Source: Helicobacter sp. (GTDB taxonomy: Bacteria > Campylobacterota > Campylobacteria > Campylobacterales > Helicobacteraceae). From it: a DNA stretch of 36,742 bases. The stretch is taken from the NCBI GenBank assembly GCA_029264655.1, contig JARHZY010000049.1:1-36742 (forward strand), in the 5' to 3' direction. How positions within the stretch are numbered: position 1 is the first letter of the stretch; each line of letters begins with the position of its first letter. Position numbers and translations under genes: made by a program. Of the stretch, positions 24,193-32,008 are shown one piece after another. The notes below the pieces were generated by a model. It worked only from the letters and a program-made list of their open reading frames with translations, did not search any database and was not told the DNA's origin.

Positions 24193-25983
24193 TTAACGAA
24201 CATAGCCCAAATCACGCAATGTATTTGCAAGTTCTGCAAGTAATGGACCACCACGTCCGCCACTACCACCATGCTCTATAAGAATAGTAATAACATATTT
24301 TGGATTTTCATAAGGTAAAAATGCGGTAATCCAGCTTTGTGATCTATGCCAATATTCCATATCAGCCTCCCTTTTTCTTCTGATTGCATCTTGGGCAATA
24401 CCTACGACTTGAGCTGTCCCTGTTTTACATGCAAGTGTAACTTTTGTGCTTCGTGTTACGCGATATGCAGTGCCTGATGGATCGGAGCAAACTTGATACA
24501 TGCCAAGCCGCAAAGCAGGTAATTTTGTATGTTCAAATTTTGTTAATACATCTTGTGTGGGTATTTTTGTTGGCATACCACCTAACTCTTTAGCAAAATG
24601 GGGAGTTACAAGCTTGCCGCTTGCAATCAAAGCAGTATAACGTGCAATTTGCATAGGTGTTGCAAGGAAAGAACCCTGCCCAATTGAAGTAACAATGGTG
24701 TCCCCCACATACCATTGTTGCGAATAATTTTTCATTTTCCACTCTGGTGTTGGAAAGATTCCCATATTTTCATAGGGCAAATCAATGCCTGTTTTTTGAC
24801 CAAAGCCCATTTTATTCATAATTAAGGAAATATTGTTAATACCTGCAATTTGCGAAAGCTTATAAAAATAGACATCAACACTTTCTCTAATAGCTTTATA
24901 CACATCGGCACTACCATGCCCTCCAGCTTTCCAATCACGAAATTTATGTTTATTTACTTCGATATATGGGGGAGTATTGATAATTGTTTTTTCTGTTGTG
25001 TCTGTAAATTCTAGAAATGCAAGTGCCATACCCATTTTAATAACAGAACCCGGTGGGTATTGCCCACTAATAAGTTTGTTGATTAGGGGTTTATAGGGAT
25101 TTTCTAGTAAATCTTTGTATTTTTTGTGTGATATTCCACCTACAAAATCATTAATATTATATTCAGGATAACTTCCTGCAGCAAGTATCTCACCATTATG
25201 TGCATCCATTATAATGGCTGCCCCATTATGTTCGCTAAAAACCGAATCAAGCTTTTCTTGCAAACGCATATCAAGACTTACTTTCATATCATTATTGCTT
25301 GTAGCAGGTATTTCTTGAATAAGTCTTAATTGTTGGTTAAGGCTATTTACCTGTATGGTTTTCTCACCAAGCTGCCCTTGTAAAAACTCATTATAATATT
25401 TTTCAAGCCCCTGCTTACCAATAATTTTTGTATATCGTGAAACACGATCATTTTCCCTATCACGCACATCACTTGCACCAATATATCCTATAACATGTGC
25501 AGCTGATGCATTATTTGGATAGAATCTTTTTGTGGTTGGTGTTATAACAATATTCTTTTTTTGTATCATGGTGGCATACACAATTTGCATTTGTGCATAA
25601 GGAACAAAGTCTATTAAAGTAACGGGTGTGCGTCTATAAATGCTATTAAATTTTTGGTATGTTTCACGCAATTCATCTACATCCACATCAATAATATGTG
25701 TCGCTATGAAGGCAAGCTCTTGCTCAAGTTCATCGCGATTTAAGCGGTTACGCAATGCAAGATTAAAGCCCAGCTCATTAATCGCTAAAGGCTCATTATT
25801 TCTATCGAGTATTTGTCCTCTTGTTGGCACAAGAATTTCAGTTTTTATGGTATTAGCTACAGATAGCTTATTGTAATATTCATGCCTTGCAATCGATAAT
25901 ATATAAAGCTTAATGATAATAGTAGCAAAGATAATACCAAACACTACATAAAGAATTTTAAAACTTTGTGGTATTTTTTTCAT
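24193..25983 (-). CDS. mrdA: Penicillin-binding protein 2 (peptidoglycan DD-transpeptidase MrdA)
   Basis: This inner-membrane transpeptidase cross-links peptidoglycan during side-wall growth with RodA and MreC/MreD. The 596-residue protein has one N-terminal membrane helix (about 9-30), the pedestal motifs RGQILDRNN and PNNASAAHVIGYIG, and the transpeptidase motifs PPGSVIKM (Ser313, Lys316), SVD (368-370) and KTGTAQ (from Lys520). Length is normal for the elongation-specific class B enzyme. Its start lies 2 bp after the MreD-like gene, as expected for a rod-shape operon. Confidence 0.96.
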   Translation of the reverse strand: MKKIPQSFKILYVVFGIIFATIIIKLYILSIARHEYYNKLSVANTIKTEILVPTRGQILDRNNEPLAINELGFNLALRNRLNRDELEQELAFIATHIIDVDVDELRETYQKFNSIYRRTPVTLIDFVPYAQMQIVYATMIQKKNIVITPTTKRFYPNNASAAHVIGYIGASDVRDRENDRVSRYTKIIGKQGLEKYYNEFLQGQLGEKTIQVNSLNQQLRLIQEIPATSNNDMKVSLDMRLQEKLDSVFSEHNGAAIIMDAHNGEILAAGSYPEYNINDFVGGISHKKYKDLLENPYKPLINKLISGQYPPGSVIKMGMALAFLEFTDTTEKTIINTPPYIEVNKHKFRDWKAGGHGSADVYKAIRESVDVYFYKLSQIAGINNISLIMNKMGFGQKTGIDLPYENMGIFPTPEWKMKNYSQQWYVGDTIVTSIGQGSFLATPMQIARYTALIASGKLVTPHFAKELGGMPTKIPTQDVLTKFEHTKLPALRLGMYQVCSDPSGTAYRVTRSTKVTLACKTGTAQVVGIAQDAIRRKREADMEYWHRSQSWITAFLPYENPKYVITILIEHGGSGGRGGPLLAELANTLRDLGYVR

Positions 25984-25985
25984 AA

Positions 25986-26462
25986 TTACTCTTTAATAAA
26001 AATATAATAATAAAGGATTGCAAATATGCAATCCATGATAAGATAATAGATATAAATAGATGAAATTGCAAGCATGGGGGTTTTAAACAATATATTACAC
26101 AATAATAATCCCGCGAAATAAAGCAAATAAAGTGCACAAATATAAATGAGAATAAAAAAGGCATTAACAAGCAGTATAGATTCTAATTGTTGGGCTATAA
26201 ATAATTGCACAATAAAAAATACACAAGGAATAATCCCAGTAAGCAATGCTTTATCAAACTCATAAAAGAATAAACAACCTATAATAACTATTGGAATATA
26301 AAACTTTTCTTCATTATAATGTTGGTGAAATATGAGAAATAAAATACCCATAAGCGGGGGTAAAAGCGGATAAATATCACTCATCACAATATAAAGAAAA
26401 TATGTTATAACTCCACCAACAACAAGAAGAATATATTTTGCTTTTGTGCGTTTATATATCAT
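25986..26462 (-). CDS. MreD-like inner-membrane protein (putative rod-shape determinant)
   Basis: The 158-residue protein is almost entirely hydrophobic, with about five helices separated by short loops (ILLVVGGVITYFLYIV, LPPLMGILFLIF, IPIVIIGCLFF, IIPCVFFIVQLFIA and a C-terminal pair). Size, helix count and position 2 bp before mrdA fit MreD, which helps couple MreB to PBP2. The sequence has no sharp motif, so the call rests on context. Confidence 0.6.
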   Translation of the reverse strand: MIYKRTKAKYILLVVGGVITYFLYIVMSDIYPLLPPLMGILFLIFHQHYNEEKFYIPIVIIGCLFFYEFDKALLTGIIPCVFFIVQLFIAQQLESILLVNAFFILIYICALYLLYFAGLLLCNILFKTPMLAISSIYIYYLIMDCIFAILYYYIFIKE

Positions 26463-26477
26463 AAGGGCATACTCTTT

Positions 26478-26773
26478 TTATTTATAATTATACATCATTC
26501 TAGCTTGAAGTGCAAGATTTAAGGTAAGAAATGCATTCTCATGCTGCATAAATATGTATATAGAGTGCTGTATTGTTTCTTGATAATTCTCAAACAATTT
26601 ATTTTCTTTTAACCATAGTTCTAAAGTATTGAAAATGATATATTATCACCTTTATAGGCTATATTATCTTTGGTTGTTAAAGGAATAGTGATAAAGAAGT
26701 ATAAATAGTATGAAAAGTTTATTTCAACTAGCAAATATATACGGATATATAGTATATTTGATATATAGCACTT
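26478..26773 (-). pseudogene. Frameshifted ORF of unknown function upstream of the mreD-like gene
   Basis: Two minus-strand frames join at a TTTT run (near 26630). The upstream part (from 26773) includes YYLYFFITIPLTTKDNIAYK and GDNISF; the downstream part (26642-26478) reads NTLELWLKENKLFENYQ and ends LALQARMMYNYK, 15 bp before the mreD-like start. Adding one T to the run would fuse them. The upstream part begins after a TAG and has no clear start. The composition suggests a once-real membrane-anchored protein. Confidence 0.4.
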
Positions 26774-26951
26774 CTATAGAAAATGAGTAAAATTTTTATG
26801 ATAGATATTAAAGCCCAAAAAATACACCATAAAAGTAATATGATAAAAAAGTGTATTCAAGTTTTGCTGCCACTCTATTAGGAAGTATTTACACATAAGA
26901 CAGATTAACCAATGGTAAAATATTTTTTAGATATTGAGTATATTTCAATAT

Positions 26952-27034
26952 TTAAATAATGCCAATAATAGCTATTGGGTTTTTCAATAATACTAGCACT
27001 TGCATTTTCTAGTAAATCATATGCAAGAAAGCAT
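26952..27034 (-). pseudogene. Decayed partial duplicate of the rplY 3' end
   Basis: This segment aligns by eye with 27110-27194, the last codons of rplY, with roughly three quarters of bases identical and small gaps of 1 and 2 bp. Its frames read DLLENASASIIEKP and, after a shift, IAIIGII then stop, against [14 protein letters not shown] and VAIVGVI in L25. It lies about 65 bp beyond the functional gene, in the same orientation. Confidence 0.7.
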
Positions 27035-27099
27035 ACTCAATATCAAAGATATTCGCATAAACTCTATTCATTATTATTGAAAAATATTGTAATGTTGTC

Positions 27100-27636
27100 T
27101 TATTTTGCCTTAATAACACCAACGATAGCTACTGATGGCTTTTCAATGACACTAACACCTGCAATCTCTGGTAAATCACGCACAAGAATGGCATGCCCAA
27201 CATCAAGACTGCTTACATCAAGTGTATAATCATTTGGTAGCACCGCCGCATCACATTTTACTGCTACTCTTTTACGCGAAAATACAAGCACACCTTTATT
27301 TTTTAAACCAACAGGCGAGCCTGTAACTTTGATGGGAACTTTATATTTTGCTATGCAACCTTTTATTGCAAACATCATATCTACATGCAAAATATCGCTT
27401 GTTACTGGGTCTTTTTGGTATTCTTGCACAACAACATCATATGTGTTATTTCCGATTTTAACAGGGAAAATAAGTGTCTGTTTGGTACGCATATATCTAA
27501 TAAAATCGTTGCGTTTAAATGCACAATGTATATTTTCTTTCCCTTTACCATAGATATTGGCAATTAGATAACCATCTCGTTTTAACGCTTTGGCGTTAGC
27601 TTTACTAATACTATCTCTAAGCTTGCCTTCTAACAT
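27100..27636 (-). CDS. rplY: 50S ribosomal protein L25 (Ctc/TL5 family)
   Basis: L25 binds 5S rRNA in the large ribosomal subunit. The 178-residue long form has the N-terminal RNA-binding domain ([48 protein letters not shown]) and a C-terminal Ctc/TL5 beta-domain ([35 protein letters not shown]). AAAGGAT lies about 8 nt before the ATG. In H. pylori the next gene is pth; here it is followed by a decayed copy of its own 3' end. Confidence 0.95.
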   Translation of the reverse strand: MLEGKLRDSISKANAKALKRDGYLIANIYGKGKENIHCAFKRNDFIRYMRTKQTLIFPVKIGNNTYDVVVQEYQKDPVTSDILHVDMMFAIKGCIAKYKVPIKVTGSPVGLKNKGVLVFSRKRVAVKCDAAVLPNDYTLDVSSLDVGHAILVRDLPEIAGVSVIEKPSVAIVGVIKAK

Positions 27637-27805
27637 TAATAAATCCTTTCAAGATAAAATAAAAGGGCATATTATATCATATTGATAACAATATGTCAAA
27701 GATTCTATCCAAATATTGATATTCTAAGGTATAGTGCATTGTAAATTTTATTAAGAAACACATAAATAAAAATATTTATCATTTTTATTGACAAAAATAT
27801 GGTAT

Positions 27806-27811
27806 TATAAT
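27806..27811 (+). promoter_or_regulatory. -10 element of hugZ in an AT-rich region with possible Fur site
   Basis: TATAAT lies 30 bp before the hugZ start codon. The adjacent 27813-27830 (TTTTTATTATTTATTATA) resembles the TAATAAT/ATTATTA half sites of Helicobacter Fur boxes, consistent with iron control known for hugZ homologues. The Fur call is weak because the whole region is AT-rich. Confidence 0.4.
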
Positions 27812-27841
27812 GTTTTTATTATTTATTATAAGGAGCGATAT

Positions 27842-28591
27842 ATGAGCGTTACAAGTATTATAGAGCACATGAATGGACATCATGCAGCAGAGCTGTTAGG
27901 TTTGGTAAAGCATTATGGCGGTTTTGACGCAAAGGAAGTAGCACTTGCTAATGTTACAGAAGATGGTATGTATATACAGGCTGATGGCAAGGAGATTTTT
28001 GCACCATTTCCTACAAAAACTGCACCACAAGATTATAAAAATGCTATTATAGGGCTTTGTGGCACTATTAGTAAAAAAGATGAACAAATAGCTGATGAAG
28101 TAGAATCTTTTAAAGATGAGTTTAATACCATATTGCTTGCTTCTCTTTCCAAAGACAATAAGCCACATATTAGCTATTCGCCATTATTGCGATATCAGGG
28201 AGAATATTATCTTTATATAAGTGAAGTTGCAGCCCATTGTCAAAATTTACGCACTAATTCAGATTCTGCTCAAGTTATGTTTATTGAAAATGAAGATAAA
28301 GCAAAAAGTATCTTAGCACGAAAACGTCTTACTTATGATGTGAGTGTAAAGTTTTTGCCACGCGATGATTTTTTTAATAAGGTTTATGATAGCTTTGAAG
28401 AGCGTGTAGGTAAAAATGCTGGTCTTGCACAAGTGCGTGGAATGGAGGATTTTCATTTAGTAAAAATACAATTTAAAGAAGGACGCTTTGTAAAAGGGTT
28501 TGGACAAGCATATAGCATTGATGAACAAGGTAAAATTGGACATGTTAGGGGTGGTAGTGGTGGTATGCCACACAAGATGGGACATAAATAA
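27842..28591 (+). CDS. hugZ: HugZ-family haem oxygenase
   Basis: HugZ degrades haem to release iron. The 249-residue protein matches the family in length and in order: an N-terminal helical part with MNGHHAAELLGLVKHYGGF, a split-barrel FMN-binding-like fold (TILLASLSKDNKPHISYSPL, ARKRLTYDVSVKF), and the C-terminal tail RGGSGGMPHKMGHK, whose histidine is a haem ligand in H. pylori HugZ. The start is MSVTSI at 27842, with AAGGAG 6 nt upstream; a longer TTG-initiated frame from 27788 would span the promoter. Confidence 0.93.
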   Translation: MSVTSIIEHMNGHHAAELLGLVKHYGGFDAKEVALANVTEDGMYIQADGKEIFAPFPTKTAPQDYKNAIIGLCGTISKKDEQIADEVESFKDEFNTILLASLSKDNKPHISYSPLLRYQGEYYLYISEVAAHCQNLRTNSDSAQVMFIENEDKAKSILARKRLTYDVSVKFLPRDDFFNKVYDSFEERVGKNAGLAQVRGMEDFHLVKIQFKEGRFVKGFGQAYSIDEQGKIGHVRGGSGGMPHKMGHK

Positions 28592-29397
28592 TAAAATATA
28601 GTTTTGCATTGCTTTATTTAAGTATAAGTCAATTGCAAGACTTTGTGTTTTGATTATTTTATGGTGGCAAAGCATATATAAACTATATACTTTGTCTATG
28701 ATGGAATCTGTAAAATATTTTTTTGGCTTATTTTTATGTGTTTTAAGAACCAAGAAAAGCAGTTAGCATTGTAGTTTTTTATTATAATTTGTCGTTTGTA
28801 AAAAAGCTCATAATGCAAGAGATACAAGGATTACACAATAAAATAACTCTCTCTACTAAGGTTTTTTATCTTTATTGAGCTAAACAAGCTTCAATATATC
28901 TAAAATATATTCTTTGGTGGGTGTTTTGGATATTCTTTATTCTTTTATTTATATTCAATCTGCTTTATTTGAATAATAGCTTAGAATCTATATGAATTGA
29001 TATATGTTTCTCTAAACCATGCAACACATAAAGCACATGTTGTGGATTTGTATCGATGGGTTCTTTTTAGAATATAGTCAATAGCACAAAAGTTATAATA
29101 TGTGTTTATAGCCAAAAAATATATTTTTACAAAATAGAGAGTATTTCAATTTATGGGAATAGTAGATTTTATTTATATGTTGGATTATTTATTGCATTAT
29201 AGATTCAAAGCTTGATATTTGCTTTAGATAATATTATAAGCAATACTGCCCTTACGCTTTAGAATCTAAATCATTTTTATAGCCATGTAGGCTACAAAGC
29301 AAGCATGCAATAATAAAATAAAAAGCAAAATATTTTATTATTTTTTATTGAAGCACATTATGACTAAATATAAAATCACTATATTGATAGCAATATA
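28592..29397. other. Long intergenic region with probable coding relics
   Basis: Convergent spacer of 806 bp. On the minus strand at 28965-29066, 33 codons are open right after a TAA and read NPQHVLYVLHGLEKHISIHI, ending DSKLLFK; an overlapping frame (28980-29150) ends FRETYINSYRF. Both look like worn coding sequence without starts. No terminator or RNA gene is evident. Confidence 0.3.
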
Positions 29398-30009
29398 TTA
29401 GAATTTATAGGAGTAAGATGAACCAACATAAATTGCTGCACCTACGCTTGTTTTAGAGCCTTCTGCATTCAATGCAGCACCAATTTTTATACCAATATCA
29501 AATTCATGGTGTTCATTTACCGTTGTTCTTGAGCCAAGATTAATACCTAATGTTGTGGCAACTGTTGTATCCGCACGCGTCATACCTTTAGGCACATATA
29601 TTGGTGTGCCCATGAGCATCCCACCAAAGAAGCCAGCATACATACCGGTTGTAAAAGCACTATCGCTAACAAAATCAAAAAGCATATCTCCATTAAGATC
29701 AGCCATAACATTTAAATTCACATTCATGCTAGCACTTGTAGTTTGAGTTGCAGGGATTGCCAAGAGTCCAAATGCACTAATAGCAGAAACATAGAATCTC
29801 GCACCAATATGCTCATAGAAAAATGCTTGGTAACCACCTTTGAAACCAATTGCAAGGGAAGAGTTTAAAGCTGCCCCATTACTTAATTGTCCTGTAATCA
29901 TACCACCAAGGTTTAAACCCAAAAAGCCGCCATTATTATTTTCTGCCGCATTCATACTAGTAAAGCTAAGCACACTGGCAAGCACACTTGAGAGTAACAA
30001 TTTTTTCAT
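29398..30009 (-). CDS. Outer-membrane beta-barrel protein
   Basis: The 203-residue product has a signal peptide (KKLLLSSVLASVLSFTSMNA, cut before AEN) and a mature part of alternating amphipathic strands rich in Gly, Ala and aromatic residues. It ends in Tyr-Lys-Phe, the terminal aromatic typical of outer-membrane barrels recognised by BamA. The length suggests an eight-stranded barrel, like the small Helicobacter Hof/Hop-related proteins. TAAGGAAT lies 6 nt before the ATG. The promoter contains a 13-bp T tract in its spacer, so expression is probably phase-variable. Confidence 0.85.
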   Translation of the reverse strand: MKKLLLSSVLASVLSFTSMNAAENNNGGFLGLNLGGMITGQLSNGAALNSSLAIGFKGGYQAFFYEHIGARFYVSAISAFGLLAIPATQTTSASMNVNLNVMADLNGDMLFDFVSDSAFTTGMYAGFFGGMLMGTPIYVPKGMTRADTTVATTLGINLGSRTTVNEHHEFDIGIKIGAALNAEGSKTSVGAAIYVGSSYSYKF

Positions 30010-30045
30010 ATCGCATTCCTTACAAAAAAGATAAATATTTGTCGC

Positions 30046-30075
30046 ATTTTACAAAAAAAAAAAAACAAAAGTCAA
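30046..30075 (-). promoter_or_regulatory. Phase-variable promoter of the outer-membrane protein gene
   Basis: On the minus strand TTGACT (30075-30070) and TAAAAT (30051-30046) are separated by 18 bp, of which 13 are an unbroken T run (30065-30053). Loss of one T would give the optimal 17-bp spacer. This is the arrangement of known phase-variable porin and adhesin promoters. Confidence 0.75.
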
Positions 30076-30449
30076 GACCACTATTCTATTTTTTATATAT
30101 TTAGACTTTTATATAACAATATGTAACATTTTTTAAAAAAATATTCAATATATATAAATATAATACAACTATACAAAGCTTTTATTTTTGTTTGTAAAAT
30201 GACAAAATTGAGTAAAATGTTGTATATTTGGTGATGTGGTAGTGTAATGAGATTCTGTATTTATGGACAATAAAATCAAAAAAGTGCCTATTCTTTATGA
30301 GTCTATATAGCACTTCTTTTGTTTTTGATTTAAATTGTTAGAATAGATAAAAGCATTAACCATGTAAATGCAGTAAAATCTAATATGCATCCATTGAATA
30401 TAATGCAATATATTATTACAAGAGAGTTTTGTTGGCTATATTTATTGTA
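30076..30449. other. Intergenic region between ribE and the outer-membrane protein gene
   Basis: It holds the ribE terminator at 30278-30315. Otherwise it is AT-rich with no ORF or promoter that I can support. Confidence 0.4.
30278..30315 (-). terminator. Putative terminator of ribE
   Basis: On the minus strand AAGTGC...GCACTT brackets a stem extended by ATA/TAT pairs with a bulge, then TTTTTT (30283-30278). It lies about 135 bp after the ribE stop and upstream of the outer-membrane protein promoter. Confidence 0.5.
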
Positions 30450-31085
30450 TTAATATGCGAGTGTAACAGAATCATAAAAATCTTGCATTGTTTGTTGTTT
30501 GTTGGTTATATTGTATGTTTGTAAATATTTATGTAGCATACTTGCGATACTTCGTGTAATAATATCAGTTTCAATATTTACTCTCCGCCCTACTGCATAT
30601 TGCATAAATAGTGTATTTTGCATAGTATGGGGAATAAGCACAAGGCTAAAAGTGCTATCTTGCACTTTATGTATTGTAAGACTAATACCATCAATACACA
30701 CACTTCCTTTTTCAATCATGCATTCAAGGGTTTTTGCTGTTGTTTCTATGTAAAAGATATGTTGGTTTGCTTGTGTTTCTTTAGCTTTTATGATACCAAT
30801 AGAGTCGATATGCCCCTGCACGATATGCCCATGTAATCCATCATGCAAACGCAAAGCAGGTTCAATATGCACGAGTCCTTGTAAATTCTCTATAGCAATA
30901 AGTGCTGCTGTAGCCGTGCTTAACTCAACACTAAAATGTGTTGGTGTGCTCTCTATAGCAGTTAAGCATGCACCATTTACCGCGATACTATCACCTATTG
31001 ATGGGTATAAATCAGATTCTAAGCATAGAATCTGATTCCGATAGAAACGCACTTTTGCAAATTTTCTGACAAGTCCGCTAAACAT
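30450..31085 (-). CDS. ribE: Riboflavin synthase, alpha subunit
   Basis: It converts two molecules of 6,7-dimethyl-8-ribityllumazine to riboflavin. The 211-residue protein shows the internal duplication of the family. The N-terminal barrel starts MFSGLV and has GDSIAVNGACLTAIE; the second has KGSVCIDGISLTIHKV. The linker LHGHIVQGHIDSIG and the IPHT motif are present. Trimerises through the C-terminal helix (HKYLQTYN). GGAG lies 7 nt before the ATG. Monocistronic; no FMN riboswitch is seen upstream. Confidence 0.95.
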   Translation of the reverse strand: MFSGLVRKFAKVRFYRNQILCLESDLYPSIGDSIAVNGACLTAIESTPTHFSVELSTATAALIAIENLQGLVHIEPALRLHDGLHGHIVQGHIDSIGIIKAKETQANQHIFYIETTAKTLECMIEKGSVCIDGISLTIHKVQDSTFSLVLIPHTMQNTLFMQYAVGRRVNIETDIITRSIASMLHKYLQTYNITNKQQTMQDFYDSVTLAY

Positions 31086-31549
31086 ATTGAATCTCCATAT
31101 TTTAATTGTGATAGATTTTTCATATCATAAAAATATAAAATTCTATTTTTATAGTGAATTATACGATATAAAATCCCTAATATCTATCATTTTTTATTGT
31201 TTTGTGTGATTTAGGCGTGTGATATTGTAGAATTACAATGCCTATATTGTAAAATTTTTATTTTGTGGCAACAAACTAAAATATATCTATTGCACCAATA
31301 CTATAATTTCACACACTATGTAATTTTAGATTCTAAAATAACTTCTTTTTACGACATGTTGCTTATTCTTATAGGATTTTCCTTGTTAGCATAAAAAATA
31401 AAGTTTGTTTTTGGTAATATTTGAGAGTAATAGAATGTAGAAAATTATAATATAATTATTCAAGGGCATAAATACATTTTATGCTTTGGTGTGGGAGATT
31501 AAAAGCTATATTATGGGCTATATGAGAGTATTTATATGCATAATACCCT
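31086..31549. other. Intergenic region, no recognised gene
   Basis: AT-rich spacer of 464 bp. It holds a 7-bp stem GCATAAA (31466-31472) / TTTATGC (31478-31484) that could be the 3' hairpin of the TonB-C-like gene, without a T run. I see nothing else. Confidence 0.35.
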
Positions 31550-31975
31550 TTATCTAGCCCCCATAATTTTCCATTCAAAAGGTAATGTAACTTCTATGGT
31601 CTGTAAAGCTGCATTATCTGATTCTGTAATATATGCAGGAAAATCAAGACTTGCACGATTTAATGTTTTTGTAATTTCACTTTCAATAATTTCATTACTT
31701 AATCCTTCGGATTTTTGTAGAATTTCTACATCGTGTAATACCACTTCCTTACCTGATATATGCACATGTGCTAATGCTTTTACCCCATATCCATTTAAAA
31801 CCCATTCTTGTGGATAACGCATTGCATTATTAACGATATAGCGATAAAGTGCAAAATTTTGCACATTTTCGTTCATCTCTGCATGGCGTTCCATACTATA
31901 GGGGAAGCGTTCCCATCTTTTTTCTTCAAGTTGTTTTGCTGCATTATCTGCAAGCATTGCTAAAACAATATCCAT
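31550..31975 (-). CDS. Small protein with a TonB-C-terminal-like segment, downstream of flgE
   Basis: The 141-residue protein has no signal peptide or membrane helix. Its C-terminal part (about 70-140) reads VHISGKEVVLHDVEIL, then a helix and FPAY, then TIEVTLPFEWKI, an order like the beta-alpha-beta C-terminal domain of TonB and related proteins, though far diverged. The N-terminal half is helical and charged. It starts 33 bp after flgE, behind a full-length ribosome site (AAAGGAGGT), the best match in the window, so it is probably made at a high level together with the hook protein. Function unknown. Confidence 0.65.
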   Translation of the reverse strand: MDIVLAMLADNAAKQLEEKRWERFPYSMERHAEMNENVQNFALYRYIVNNAMRYPQEWVLNGYGVKALAHVHISGKEVVLHDVEILQKSEGLSNEIIESEITKTLNRASLDFPAYITESDNAALQTIEVTLPFEWKIMGAR

Positions 31976-32008
31976 GTGTTACCTCCTTTCAACCACCGCA
32001 TTCCTATA

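Larger units (their letters stand above)
26463..27099. other. Intergenic region full of relics between mreD-like gene and rplY
   Basis: This 637-bp stretch contains a frameshifted ORF relic on the minus strand (26478-26773) and a decayed copy of the 3' end of rplY (26952-27034). No intact gene, such as the pth that follows rplY in H. pylori, is visible. Confidence 0.5.
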
